Positions 12,836 through 25,882 of a stretch of 64,000 nucleotides of DNA are shown one piece after another (within the stretch, counting starts at the first letter, position 1; each line of letters opens with the position of its first letter). Origin of the DNA: Adiantum capillus-veneris (Eukaryota > Streptophyta > Polypodiopsida > Polypodiales > Pteridaceae); NCBI GenBank assembly GCA_014529385.2, contig CM043950.1:153194445-153258444 (forward strand), read 5' to 3'. Made by a program: the position numbers and the translations under genes. Under the pieces are notes generated by a model. It ran no database searches and was not told where the DNA came from. It saw only the letters and a list, made by a program, of their open reading frames with translations.

Positions 12836-15800
12836 TTGTTGGGTTATTTGCAAGCCCAACGGCAAGAAATTGACGATTGTGCCACGCATGACTGACTCGT
12901 CAACAACAGATGGCCATGAAACTTTGCCAGGGTAAGGAAAGTATCCTGATCCCTTACCTTGTAGAGTTTTTTGGTCATTACATGCCGTATCTACTGTCAA
13001 GGATGACACAATGCATGATCGATGAGACAACAACAGATGCAATGAAAATTTGGAGGGATGGAAAGATTACCTTGCTCCACATCCTTGCAAACTTTCATGA
13101 GGGACCATCGCAATTTGTCACAAATTGTCTCAATGGTCAAGGGTGACAGGGTCCTTGGCGAGCCCAAGGACAAAAAACTAACGATTGTGTCGGGCCTGAC
13201 CGAGATGAGATGGAAACTAATGGCCATGAAACTTTACAAGGGTGGGAAAAGTATCCTAATATCCCCTACTACAAACTTTCATGGCCATCACAAGCTATCT
13301 TGATGGTGAGGGGCAGTCAAAGTTTCATGCCCATTGCAATCCGTCTTGATGGTCAAGGACAAAACAATTGCCAATTTTTTGTCATTGGGCCCTTGGCGAG
13401 TCAAACAACAAAACAATGCAGATTGTGACGTGCCTCACCGATGAGACGGCAACGCATGGCAATAAATCTTGGTATGGGTGGGGAAAGCAGCCTCCTCCCT
13501 ATCCTTGCAAAGTTTCATGGACATCGCAATCTGTCGCGATGGTCAAGGACGACATAGTTGGCAATTTTTTGCCGTTGGGCCCTTGGCGAGCCCAACATCA
13601 AAAAGTTGGCAATTGTGCTGCATATGACCGACGAGATGGCAAACAGAAGACCATGAAACTTTTCAAGATGGGAAAGCACTTTTTTTTCTACCCCTATAAA
13701 TTTTTGTGGCTATCGCAATATGTCTCTATGATCAAGGACGACACAATAGCCAATTTTTTGCTGTTGGACATTTGGCAAGCCCCAACTATAGAAAATGGGA
13801 CGATTGTGCCGTGCTTGAATGGCGAGACGACAATGATTGGCCATGAAACTAGACAAGGGTAAAAAGATCACATTACTCCGCATCCCTACAAAGTTTCATG
13901 TCCATCACAAGCCATCTTGATGGTCAGGGATGAAGAAATTGCCATGCCGTTGGGCCCTTGATGGGTCCAAAGACAAGAAATTGGATTGTGTCGTGCATGA
14001 CTGATAAGGTGACAACGGATATCCATGAAAATTTTCATGGATGGGGGAAGCACTCTACTTCTTGCCCATGCAAAGTTTCATGGCCATCGTATCCGTCTCA
14101 ACGATCAAGGGTAGCACAATCGCCCATTTTTTTCTGTTGGGCCATTCGAACCCATTGACAAAAAAATGACAATTATGCCGTGCATGATCGACAAGAAGAC
14201 AAGAAATGGCCATGAAAACTTGCATGATGGAGGAAGCATCCTAATCCTTGCCCTTGTAAAGTTTCATTATCATGGCAAGCCGTCTCGACTGTCAAAGACG
14301 GTGCAATGGCTAATTTTTTACCGTTGGACCCTTGGCAAGCCCAATAGTAAAAAATTAGCGATTGTGCATGCATGATGGGTGAGACACCAATGGATAATTG
14401 TGAAGCTTTACAGGGGTAGGAAAAGTATCCTACTCGCCACCCCTATAGATTTTCATGGCCATCTTAAGCAGTCTTGACTTTCAAGGACGACACAATTGCA
14501 AATTTTTTACCGTTGGACCTTGGCGAGCCCAATGGAAAAAAATGGATGGTTATGTTACAAATGACCAACGAGAAGATAACAAATGGCCATGAAAACTTGC
14601 AGGGGTGGGAGAAGCATCCTAATCCCCACCCTTGTAAAGTTTCATGGCCATTAAGCCATCTCAACCGTCGAGAACAACACAATTGCCATTTTTTTTGCCG
14701 TTGGGCCCTTGCGGACCCCGACGACAAAAAATTGACAATCATGTCCCACTTGAACAATGAGACGGAAATGGATGGCCATAAAAATTTACAGGGGTGAAAA
14801 AAATATCCTACTCCCCACCCTTGCAAAAGTTACTCATTGATCAATGACAACACAATTACTAGTTTTTTGCCGTTGGGCCATTGGTGAGCCCAATGGCAAA
14901 AAACAGTCAAGGGTGCCACAAAGCCAATTTTTTTCCATTGGCCCTTGACGAGCCCAATGGAAAAACAATGATGATTGTACCATGCTCGATTGATTATGAC
15001 CATTGCAATACATCTCAATGGTCAAGGATGACACAATTGCCAATCGTTTGCCATTGCGAGCCACGTCTGATCAACAAGACAACAATTGATGGCCATGAAA
15101 CTTTGCAGAAGAGAAAAAATCATCCTACTCTCCATCCTAATAAATTTTGATGGAAATCCCAAGCCATCTCAATTGTCAAGGGCAACACAATTGCCAAATT
15201 TTTTCCGTTGGATCCTTGGCAAGCCTAACGATAAGAAAATGAGGATTGTGGCACGCATGGCTGATGAGATGACAAAGGATAGCCGTGAAACTTTACAGAG
15301 GTAGAGAAAGCATCCTACTCCCTACCCCTGCAAAGTTTCATGTCCATCATAAGCCGTCTTGATAGTCATGGACAATTGCTAATTTTTTTGCCGTTGGGTA
15401 CTTGACGATCCCAATGATAAAAAAAATTGATGATTGTGCCACACATGACTGACGAAAGGCCAATGGATAGCCATAAAACTTTTGTGGGATGAGATAAAAA
15501 CCCTATTCCCCACCCCCACAAAGTTTCATGGCCATCACAATCTGTCCTGATGGTCAAGGGCAGCATAATCGCCAATTTTTTTCCATTCACGAACCCAACA
15601 ACAAGAAATTGGTGATTGTGTTGTGCATGATTGACGAGGCAAAAACAAATGGCCATGCAACTTTTCAAGGGTGGAAAAGAAACCTGCTTCTTGTCTATGC
15701 AAAGTTTCACAGCCATTGCAATCCATCTCAACAATCAAGGCTGACACAATAGCAAATCTTTTGTCGTGGCCCTTGGCGAGCCCAACAATAAAAAATGGGC

Positions 15801-18800
15801 AATTGTGTCATCCTTGACCGTTCTTACAATGGACATGAAACTTTATAGGGCAAGAAGTAGAATGATTTCCTTGCCCTTGTCAAGTTTCATAGCCATCCAT
15901 TGCCTTCTTGATGGGGTCACGGATGACACAATTACCAACTTTTTTACCGTTGGATCCTTGGCGAGCCCAACGGTAAGAAATTGACGAATGTGCCGTGCAT
16001 GGCCAATGAAACATCAACGGATGGCCATGAAACTTTGCAAGGATAGGGAAAAAACTCTACTCCCTACCATGCAAAGTTTCATGGACATTGCAATCTGTCT
16101 TGATGGTCAAGGACAACACAATCACCAATTTTTTTCTGCTAGGCCATTCACGAGCCCAATGATAAAAAAATGACAGTTGGTGACGTGCATGATGAACAAG
16201 TTGACAATAGATGGCCACTAAATTTTATTGGGGTAGAGGAAGCATCCTAATCCCTATCCTTGAATAGTTTTATGGCCATCGCAAGCCACCTTGACAGCTA
16301 AGGATCGCACAATGGCTAATTTTTTACCATTGGGCCCTTGGCGAGAGCCCAATGGGAAAAAAATGACGATTGTGTATGCATGACCAGCAACATGGAAATG
16401 GAAGACCATGAAACTTTACAAGGATAGGGAAATAACCCTATTCTATGACCCTACATAGTTTCATGGCCATCACAATCTATCTCGACGATCAAGAGCGGCA
16501 CAATTTTCATTTTTTTTGTCGTTGGGTCCTTGGTGAGCCCAACGACAAAAAGTTGACTTGTGCCATGCTTTACCAATGAGATGGCAATGGATGGCCATGA
16601 GAATTTTTTAGGGCAAGGAAAGAACCCTACTCCTTGCCTCTGCAAAGTTTCATGGCCATTGCAAGCCATCTCGATGGTCAAGGGTGGTACAATTTCTAAT
16701 TTCTTGTCGTTGGACCCTTTGCGAGCTGAATGGCAAAAAAATGACAATTATAGTGTGCATGCATAATGAGAGGGCAACAAATAACTAAGAAACTTTGCAA
16801 GGGTAGGGTAAGAACCCTCCACCTTGTCCTTGCAAAGTTTCATGGCCATCACAAGTAGTCTCGATAGTCAAGGGCGGCATAATGGCCAATTTTTTTATGC
16901 TGGACCCTTGACGAGTCCAATGGAAAATGGTGCCATGGTTGACCAAAAAGATGAAAAAATATGGCCATGAAACTTTGCAAGGGAGGGGAAAGCACCCTCC
17001 TTCTTGTCCCTTCAAAGTTTTATGGCCATTGCATTCCGTCTCAATGGCCAATTTTTTGCTATTGGACACTTGGCAAACAATTGTTATGTGCTTGACTGAC
17101 AAGACAAAAATGATGGCCAAGAAACTAGAAATGGGTAGTGAAATAACCTTACTCCCTATCCCTACAAAGTTTTACATCCATGGCAAGCCATCTCAAGGAT
17201 GAGGGACTGCACAATTGCCAAATTTTTTATCGTTGGTCCGCCAATTGGTGATTGTGCTGTGCATGACTGATGAGACCACAATGGATGGCCATGAAACTTT
17301 GCAAGGATGGGGGAAGCACTCTATTATATACCCTTGAAAAGTTTCATGGACATCACAATTTGTCCCGATGGGTCAAGGGTGTCACAATCGCCAATTTTTA
17401 GCCGCGTTGGACCATTCGCAAGCCCAACCAAAAAAAAATGATGACTGTGACATGCATGATTGAAGAGACGATAACGGATGGCCATTAAAATTTGGAGGGG
17501 TAAGGGAAGTATCCTCTTCTCTACCCCTCTAGAGTCTCATGGCCATCACAATCCGTCTCTATGATCAAGGGCATCACAATAGCCAATTTTTGCCATTGGG
17601 CCCTTGACGAGCTTAACGATAGAAAATAGACAATTGTGCTACGCTTGACCGATGAGACAAAAATGATAACAAAAAGATTGGACATAGGTAGGGAAAGAAC
17701 CCTACTCCCTATCCCTACAATATTTTATATCCATGGCAAGCCATCTCAACGATCAAGGACTACACAATCGCCCTTTTTCATTAGCGTTGGGCTGACTAAA
17801 TTGGGGATTCTGCCATGCATGGCTGATGAGACCGCAATCAATAGCCATGAAACTTGGAAAGGATGGGAAAAGAACTCTATTCTATGCCCTTGCAAAATTT
17901 TTTGTCCATCGCAATTTGTCTCAATAGATCAAGGGCATCATAATCGCCAATTTTTTGCCATTCGGCCATTCGCGAGCCTAAAGGTAAAAAATTGACGATT
18001 GTGACGAGCATGACCGATGAAACGACAACGGATGGCCATGAAACTTTACAGGGTAGAAAAATTATCTTATTCTCTACCCCTCTAGAGTTTCATGGCCATC
18101 GCAATCCATTTCGACTGTCAAGGACGACACAATTTCCAATTTTTGATCGTTATGCCTTTCGCGAGCCCAATGGCAAAAAAATGATGATTGTGGCGAGTAT
18201 GACCAAACGAGACAACATTGGATGACCATGAAATTTTGTAGGGGTGGAGGAAGCATCCTAATCTCCATCCTTATAGAGTTTCATGGCCATCGCAAGCCAT
18301 CTCAACTGTCAAGGATGGTACAATTGTTAATTTTTTGCCATTGGGTCCTTGGTGACCCAGACAAAAAAATTTGATGATTGTACTGTGCTTGACCGATGAG
18401 GTGAAAATGGATGGCCATGAAACTTTTCCGGGGTAGAGGAAGCACCCTACTCCCCACCCCTACAAAGTTTCATGGCCATCATAAGTTGTCTCGTCAAGGG
18501 CGGCACAATTGCCAATTTTTTTTTCGTTGGATCCTTGACGAGCCCAATGGCAAAATGCTGACAATTGTGGCATGCATGACTAATGAGAGGGAAAACAACG
18601 ACCAAAAAAATTTGCTAGGGTGGGGGAAGCAACCTTCTCCCTACCTTGCAAAGTTTCATGGCCATCGCAAGCCCTCTTGATAGTCAAGAGCGGCATATAG
18701 GCCAATTATTTTTGGTTGGCCATCGTAATCCGTCTCGACAATCAAGGGCGACACAAAGGACAATTTTCTTCTATTGGCCCTTGATGAACCCAATTGCAGA

Positions 18801-21023
18801 AAAATGGCAATTGTGCCAACTTTGGCGAATGAGATGGGAACAAATGGCCATGAAACTTTGTGGTGACAAGGAAAGCACCCTGCTTCCAACCCTTGTAAAG
18901 TTTCATGGCCATCGCAATACATATCGATAATCAACGATGGCACAATTTTCGATCATTTGGTGTTGGGCCCTTGACAAGCCCAATGGCAAAAAATTGACAA
19001 TTGTACCACGCTTGACCGACGACAGGACAATGCATGGCCATGAAACTTTACAAGAGCGGAGAAAGCACCTATTTCCGACCCCTACAAAGTTTGATGGCAA
19101 TTGCAAGCCATCTCGACTGTCAAGGGTGGCACAATTGCCAATTTTTTTGCTATTGGGCCTTTGGGGAGCCCAACAACAAAAAAATTAGGATTGTGACGGG
19201 CATGACCAATGAAACGAAAACGGATGGCCATGGAACTTTACAGGGATGGGGAAAGCATCTTACTACCCACTTCTGTAAAGTTTCATGTCCATCCTAACGT
19301 CTTAATTGCTAATTTTTTTTTGTTTGGCCCTTGGCAAGCCTAATGATAAAAAAATGGCATTTGTGGTGCGCATGATGGATGAAATGGCAATGGATAGCCA
19401 TAAAAATTTGGAGGGGTGGGGGAAGCACCCTTCTCCCCACCCCTCCAAATTATCATGACCATCACAACGGCCTAAAAGGTCAAGGGCAGCACAATGGTCG
19501 ATTTTTTGCCGTTGGGCCATTCGTGAGTCCAATGGTAAAAAATTGGCGATTGTGTTGTGCATGATCGATGAGACGGGAATGGATGGCCTTTAAATTTTGC
19601 ACAAATTAGGGAAGCACCTTGCTCTCCACCCTTGCAAAGTTTTATGGCCATCAAAATCTATCTCGATGGTCAAGGATGGCACAATGGTCAATTTTTTGCC
19701 GTTGGGTCCTTGGCGAGTCCAACGGAAAAAAATTATCAATTGTGTCACGCATGACCGACATGATGATAATGGATGGCCATGAAACTTATTAAGGGTGAGG
19801 AACCACCCTGTTTACCATCTTTACAAAGTTTCATGGCCATCCTAGTCCTTCTAGATGATCAAGGACGACACAGTCGCCATTTGTTTTGCTGTTGGGACCT
19901 TGGCAAGTCCAATAGCAAGAAATCGATGATTTTGATGTGCATGGCTGACAAGACAACAATGGATGACCATGAAACTTTGGAGGGATAGAAGAACCACTCT
20001 ACTCTCTATCCTTGCAAAGTCTTATGGCCATCACTATCCGTCTCAACAGTTAAGGGTAGCACAATCACCAATTTTTTGATGTTGGGCCATTCATGAGTCC
20101 ATCGACAAGAAATTGATGATTGTGCTGCACATGACCGACTCATTGATAACGGATGGCCATGAAACTTTGCAAGAGTGAGGCAAGAATCTTACACCCTTAC
20201 CTTGTAGAGTTTTGTGATCATTGCACGTCCTATTGATTGCCAAGTATGACATAATGACCAATGTTTTACCGTTGGGGCCTTAGCGAGAGTATTGGAAAAC
20301 AATTGACGATTCTGTGTGCATGATCAATGAGACAACAACGAATGACAATGAAACTTTGCAGGGATGGGAAAAGAACCTTGCTCCATGTATTTGCAAAGTT
20401 TCATGACCATCGCAATCCGTTTCAATGGTTAAGGGTGGCAGGGACTTTGGGAATCCCAAGGAGACAAAATTAATGATTTTGTTGGGCCTGACTGATGAGA
20501 TGGAAACGGATGGCCATGAAACTTTGCAGGGGTAGGGAAAGTGTCCTATTCTCTACTATTGCAAACTTTCATGGTGATCACAAGATGTCTCAACAATGAA
20601 GGGCGGAAAAACTGCCAAATTTTTTTGTTAAGTCCTTTGCCATCTTAGCAACAAAAAATTGACGATTCAGAAACAGATGGTCATGAAATTTTTCAAGGGT
20701 GGGGAAAGCACCCTTTGACTTATCTCTACTAAGTTTCATCACCATTGCAAGCCGTGTCACAATCATGAGTGGCATAATGGTCAATTTTTTTCATTGTTCA
20801 ACTGTAAAAAATTGGCGATCGTGGTGTGCATGATTGATGAGATGACAATAGATGACCATGAAACTTGGCAAGCCCAATGGCTTAAAATGGACGATTGTGC
20901 CATGTTTGACCAACGAGATGGTTACGAATGGCCATAAAATTGGATAAGGGTGAAAAAATCACACTACTCCCATTCCCTGCAAAGTTTCATGTCCATTGTA
21001 AGCCATCTTGATGGTCAGGGATG
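12836..21023. repeat. Dyad-symmetric satellite, block 4
   Basis: Longest block, more than 40 units of the same ~185-190 bp dyad-symmetric satellite. Several units are truncated or fused (for example near 13140, 14880-15060 and 18690-18790, where half-units abut without the second hairpin). This is consistent with repeated unequal exchange or replication slippage at the dyads. Confidence 0.93.
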
Positions 21024-21209
21024 GCACAATTTTCATGCCATTGGGTCCTTGGTTGGCCCAACGACAAGAAATTGGTGATTTTGTTGTGCATGAGCAACGA
21101 GACAACAATAGATAGCACAATTTTTATGCCGTTGGGTCCTTGGTTGGCCCAACGACAAGAAATTGGTGATTGTGTTGTGCATGAGCAACGAGACAACAAT
21201 AGACTTGCC
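21024..21209. repeat. 93-bp tandem duplication at satellite edge
   Basis: The segment starting GCACAATTTT at 21024 is repeated at 21117 with very few differences, including GGTCCTTGGTTGGCCCAACG and GAGACAACAATAGA. It is far more alike than neighbouring units, so it is a recent event at the array border. Confidence 0.9.
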
Positions 21210-21401
21210 ACAAACAAAAGTGGTAAGACCAGCCTTTGTTGTTTGGTCGATTTCTGGTATGTCTCACATTGATGGTTGTTTGAGGGAAGTGCACACACAC
21301 ACCTATGTTATTGTCAAGGGGGGGACTTCTACTCATAGTTTCAGGTCTTTGAACTCTACCATGGTCTGCTGTCTCGAGTCCATTGTCAGTGGTTTGGGCT
21401 T

Positions 21402-21403
<2 letters not shown>
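21210..21403 (+). other. Probable 3' end of a retroelement before an LTR, coding content unclear
   Basis: Unique sequence between the satellite and the poly-G tract. Its position directly before a polypurine tract and an LTR-like start suggests a 3' untranslated region. I see no RNase H motif. A CA run lies at 21292-21301. Confidence 0.35.

Positions 21404-21435
<32 letters not shown>
21404..21435. repeat. Poly-G tract of 32 bp
   Basis: GA followed by 32 consecutive G, immediately before TTGTTGGG. It sits where the polypurine tract of a copia element would be, so it may be an expanded polypurine tract. Run length in an assembly is uncertain. Confidence 0.9.
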
Positions 21436-21436
<1 letters not shown>

Positions 21437-21437
<1 letters not shown>

Positions 21438-21770
21438 GTTGGGTTTCCAAGCCCAAGAGGTGTCAGTTTGTGGGAATTACCCCTTATGGAGCATGCAAAA
21501 TAACTCCACTTCATTTAGAAATGTGCATGGAAATTTTTAACTATATATGTAAAGCTTTGATTAATCAAATATAGCATGCTTTGTTGTATTGTTCTACCGA
21601 GTCCCTCCTCTTTCGCTTGGCTTGTTGTTTCTCTCTCTCGCCATGGCTTGCCCAAGGTGGCACCCACCATAAGCTTCAAACCCTTCATTGAATATTGATA
21701 CTGATATGTTTGGTGTTACCATAGAGGATTCCCTTGTAAAAGAAGGTATGCAATCTCATGTTCATGGAAT
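21437..21770 (+). mobile_element. LTR start, 3' end not resolved
   Basis: TGTTGGGTTTCCAAGCCC follows the poly-G tract and resembles the LTR start at 497 (TGTTGGGTTTTAGGCCC). Later parts include a CT-rich stretch and CCAAGGTGGCACCCACC. The TG start is well placed, but no matching CA end or partner LTR was found in the window. Confidence 0.45.
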
Positions 21771-21819
21771 AGGTTGAGGGAAGTGGTTGAAATGTTATGT
21801 GAACATCTAGCTAGGTTCT

Positions 21820-22235
21820 ACCACTATCTCCTTGGTAAATACCACTTCAACTTTATTTCCTTGTGGGTCAGAGATCTGCGCAGTTCCATCTTCTTTGATC
21901 ATGGACAAAAGCTCATAAGATTTTTGGAAGTCCACCCCACACGGCTCTTGTTCATAGAAATCTCTAAGTCCTAGCCTTCTGTTGGCTTCGTTGGTTTCTC
22001 ACTTTGTGGCTACATCATATACTACTTTGGGTAGAAGTTACAGCTCTACTTGATTTCCTTCCTTGCTCTCGAATCTGTCGATGAACACTGTGGTGTTGTG
22101 CTCCTCAAGTTGTTCCTTTGAGAGATAGGTCGCTTTTGCATTCTTGACTGAATTAGGGTCTAGTTGATATGCTGGTAGCTCTTGCAACTTTTCTTTTTGG
22201 TTGAGCTTCTTCTTGGCCCTCTCTATTGCTTGCAT
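21820..22235 (-). pseudogene. Coding fragment of unknown family
   Basis: On the minus strand an ATG at 22235 opens a lysine/glutamate-rich reading frame (RAKKKLNQKEKLQELPAY, YLSKEQLEEHNTTVFIDRFE). The same frame continues past stops near 22038 and 21993 with RRLGLRDFYEQEPCGVDF and SMIKEDGTAQISDPQGNK down to about 21820. Codon-like composition and continuity argue for a real but broken gene. I do not recognise it; a retroelement or captured gene fragment is possible. Confidence 0.4.
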
Positions 22236-22329
22236 GGCTCCTATTCAGTGAATAGAGTGTCAAAGCTAGCAAATTTGACATATTTTTCTCTGAAATGTCC
22301 TTCAGTATGAAATGCCAACAATTTTGGTC

Positions 22330-23150
22330 TAATTTGCTTCAAATCAATTTTTGAACAAGCATAGATGCATAAAAACATGTAAGGAACAAAATTATAAAGT
22401 TCGAAGAAAAATCTGCAACAAAAGTAAATAATTGCAATTATTTACAGCTGAGTAAATTTTTCAAGTTTTTACAAATTTGGCATTATAGGCTTGAATTATA
22501 TACGAAATAGATACTCTAAGTCAAATATGAGCTTATTTGGATGGCTAGGATAAAAATGGTACCAGATTTTGGCTTTAGGCCTCTGAAACAGTAGATATAA
22601 AGGAAATTTGAGATTTTGAGCTCCAAATTGGTTCAAACTTGGCTAGTGAGCTTAGGTCATCATGTACTTTGGATGTATGATGGAAAAATAGCCAAATTCC
22701 CTCATTTTGGCATGAAAGTAAATAATCGTGATTATTAACTTTTCTACCAAAATCAACATTTTTTGGCACAACTTGGTTCTAGGTATTGTATAGACCTTGT
22801 GTATGGGATATGAGGTGGTCTTGATCAAGAAATGTGGTCCATAACTCAGAAATTGGCTTGCAAAGACTTATTTGTATTTTTTGGCAATTTTCCAAGTTAT
22901 ATGTGATCATTTTTGCTCATACTTGATTTTTGGCATTTACTAGGTGTGTACAAATGATATGTGAGGTGATTTTGTAACTTTCAAGAAAAAAGAGTGCAAA
23001 AGTAAATAATCGCGATTATTTACAGCAGTCACATTTTTCTTGCAAAACATTAAAATTTTGACCTACACACACTCTATACACCTAAAACAACTCCTAAATT
23101 GAAATTGGTATAGTTTGGTCTTGCCGGCATCACTTTGTGCTTTGTCGACT
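22330..23150. repeat. Diverged ~290-bp repeat with 22-bp perfect dyads
   Basis: GTAAATAATTGCAATTATTTAC (22424-22445) and GTAAATAATCGCGATTATTT followed by AC (23002-23023) are perfect 22-bp palindromes. A mutated copy lies at 22718-22739. Spacings are 294 and 284 bp, and the 25 bp before each dyad is also similar (GCAACAAAA, GGCATGAAA, GTGCAAAA). The region is AT-rich and lacks coding signal. It separates two minus-strand coding fragments. Confidence 0.75.
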
Positions 23151-23156
23151 CTGAAA

Positions 23157-23558
23157 TCATCGATTTTTGTGACTACATTGCCTTTTGAGTTGGTCAGTCA
23201 CTTTTGAGGCTTTGGACTTGTCCGCAACATAGTTGTGAAGCAGCTCATCCAATTTTGGCTCATTTGGAGTCAATTTGACCTCGTATGTCGAATTTGACAC
23301 TTTGTAGCCTTGGAGCCGTTTCTTGCTTTTCGAGGGCTTTGCTTGATTGATTTCACGAAACCAATCATATACATTGTATATAAACCTCATAGGCAAGCTG
23401 TCTATGGAATCAGAACCAAATTTTGGCATCTGCCAAAAACCTGATTTTGAGACTTTCATGCAAACCTGATTCACATCAGGTTGATGTGAATCAGGTTGAT
23501 GAAGATCGGTGTTATGCGAAGCTGTACGAGAAGTTGATTTTTGGGCTTGCAGGTGCAA
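23157..23558 (-). CDS. Hypothetical protein fragment, 133 aa
   Basis: Minus-strand open frame from ATG 23558 to a stop at 23157, lysine/serine-rich. It has a HQPDSHQPDVNQ repeat near the N-terminus (made by the DNA hairpin at 23465-23495) and a moderately hydrophobic middle (RFIYNVYDWFREINQ). No signal peptide, membrane segment or known motif is seen. It may be the upstream part of the same broken gene as 21820-22235, with the dyad repeat between them as non-coding sequence. Confidence 0.35.
   Translation of the reverse strand: MHLQAQKSTSRTASHNTDLHQPDSHQPDVNQVCMKVSKSGFWQMPKFGSDSIDSLPMRFIYNVYDWFREINQAKPSKSKKRLQGYKVSNSTYEVKLTPNEPKLDELLHNYVADKSKASKVTDQLKRQCSHKNR
23465..23495. repeat. Hairpin, 14-bp arms
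   Basis: CCTGATTCACATCA, a 3-nt spacer GGT, then TGATGTGAATCAGG: perfect inverted arms. The left arm is also part of the 34-bp sequence found in inverse orientation at 26638-26671. Confidence 0.85.
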
Positions 23559-25417
23559 AATAAGGGTGGATTATGCATGTAGTACAGACGGATGGCAATG
23601 CTCAGTATCGCCAATTTGATCTAGGAGTAGTTGCAATCATGCTTGGGAAAGCTCACGGCTTTCTATTTGACCCTGGAAGGTTCTACCAACAGATGAACCT
23701 TTCTGTCTGTCTACTTTTATGTAGCCTATATACATATCTATATTGAAGTTCTATTTTACCTAAATAATGCTATGGTTGAGCATCAATGCTTAATGAGGGG
23801 TGGGGCAATGATGGTGCACCCAAGCCATGTCAACCCAAGAAAGTGTCATCAATATGCATGGCAGCAGACAGGATGATGATAGCGTACTTCGATAGGTACT
23901 AGATGTAGTTTTAAGCAAGCACCACAGTAATATGCATGCCAAATACGGCCCTCGGTAGGTCAAAGCCTGTTTTTTGGAGCTCTACTTGTCGAGATTTTTA
24001 GTTCTCGATATCCATCTATACCAGCATGAAGTTCGAGTCTGGCCTACTGCTGGATGGTGATCAGTGGAGCTATGGCTCTCTCAACAAAGCAATGTCTCGT
24101 GATCGTGACGAGCGTCATTTTTTTTCGGCGGTGCTCTCATCAATTGGGTGTGGAGGTTTTTTATGGTGCTTTGGGGAGTGAAATGTGACCTGATCAGAAT
24201 ACTTTGACCTTTGTGTGGGAATGCTTGCCAAGTCGTAGAGTTTTTTTTTTTTAAAGGTATTCTTTTTCTCATTCTGATCGCCCTCTGTAGAGAACGAGCA
24301 TACATGTGGGAAGGTGGCGCCATCTGGTCGCCTGCATGAAGAAAGGTTACACAGGTGGAGAGTGCATGCATGTGGTGCTGCACAAGGGGTGGCAGCCCGT
24401 TACTTGGAGGGAAGGAGGCCAAGTGGATCATGAGCAGGTGCAAAGGGCAAGAGAAAGCAGCGATGCTGCATTGCATGAAGTGATGAGGGGTCGGATGCTA
24501 TCTGTGAAGGCCACCAATTGCTTAATAAAAAGAGGTGCTACTAGGGAAGAACAGGGCAACTTGTTGCAAGCAAGGATCAATTGATGCAAGAGCAGGTCTG
24601 TAGGAGCCGAGGGCTGCAACAGGCCAGAGAATTAGAGGGGTGGCTGAGCGCTGATGGGGAGTATTGAAAAAGAGGTGGAGGGCCATCAGTTGGCAGAGAA
24701 GGGAGAGGAGTGTCAAGGATTGGCACTAACAAAAGAGGGATGCCTGCAGGTTGGCAAGTGGCGGCTGCAAGCAAAAACAAGGGATTGTTGTGGCCGTTGA
24801 TGCTATCATTGTACCCGCATATGTGTTTTGATGCATGGTTTTTCTATGGTTTATGGTGATTGCTCGACTTGGATCATTTTGTTCCTTCGTCTTGTCTTGT
24901 GCTAGTCCGTGGTACCATTGGCTCCGGACCCCCACATGTGTGTGTGTGTGTGTGTGTGTACAAGGAGAGAGACGGAGAGAGTGATAGCGTGAGTCGATGG
25001 TATGTGAGACTGCCAATTTATGTGTTGTGTGTATTATCGGGTAAAGTCAGAGTTGATGGTGTGTTGTCGGGTCAATTAAGGGCTGCAGTGTTCGTGGTTG
25101 GTGTGCTTGAAGGCAAGCCGGTGCATTGGAGGTTGGCAGAAAGTGTGCGTGTGTTAATTTTGTGTCGTTAGGGGTGTCGGATATTTACTGGGCTATAGAG
25201 AGGCAATTATTTTGTGTGCTGGGTGTGTTCCCCCTTTCCAGCACATCGAATATCCCATATCGTACCCGATCCCCAAAATGGGCGTCGGCCATTAATCCCC
25301 TCCTGCCCATGCCCGTGTAAGATAGTGAGGAGGCAAGGACACTACCAATAGGAGTCTCCAGTGTGGGGATAGAGGGTGATAGGGTGCCACTTTCCAGGTT
25401 AGGAGGGTCCAAAGTTT
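23559..25417. other. No gene recognised; (GT)n at about 24938-24959
   Basis: Open frames here are short, overlap on both strands and match nothing I know. At about 23655-23685 a short plus-strand frame reads FLFDPGRFYQQ, recalling the FDPGG motifs of the nested element at 46.4 kb, but no longer frame surrounds it. A (GT)n run of about 20 bp lies at 24938-24959. Confidence 0.5.
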
Positions 25418-25690
25418 ACATGCGAAAAACGCACTATCATAGAGAACTTGGAGGTAGTGGAAAAAATGCCCATTGGCCCTACTATTCTAGAGTTTGGGGA
25501 GCTATTGCAAGAGAGAAAAACCAAGCTCAAGGCTAAGGGAAAGGGGAGTACAACCTTGGTGTATGGTATAGACATGCCTGATTTAAAGATTGCATGAGAG
25601 GGGCTCGTCGAATATTACACCAGAAGGAAGACATTTTCTTATAATCCATCATGGAACACTCTTGAGGCTAGTCAAATCAGATTATCATAA
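25418..25690 (+). pseudogene. Coding fragment of unknown family
   Basis: One plus-strand frame reads CEKRTIIENLEVVEKMPIGP, GELLQERKTKLKAKGKGS and YGIDMPDLKIA, then a TGA, then EGLVEYYTRRKTFSYNPSWN. The frame stays open for about 90 codons apart from that one stop. It has the look of a retroelement gag/linker or captured gene but no diagnostic motif. Confidence 0.35.
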
Positions 25691-25794
25691 TCTCTCTATT
25701 CTCACTATTTGTGAAAATCATACCATTTTCTCTCTTGCTCTCAAGTCTTGTGGTGTGTCGAGTATATGAACAGTTATGGTGTGGATGTGCGTGT

Positions 25795-25796
<2 letters not shown>

Positions 25797-25880
<84 letters not shown>
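25797..25880. repeat. (GA)n microsatellite, 84 bp
   Basis: Pure AG/GA run. Alternating Arg-Glu and Ser-Leu open frames through it are artefacts. Confidence 0.97.

Positions 25881-25882
<2 letters not shown>

Noticed and set aside
1483-21209. Dozens of 60-150 codon open frames on both strands with similar peptides such as DGHETLQG and KVSWPS
   Set aside because: They are translations of the dyad-symmetric satellite; both strands give the same words, units differ by frame-changing indels, and no frame is conserved across units.
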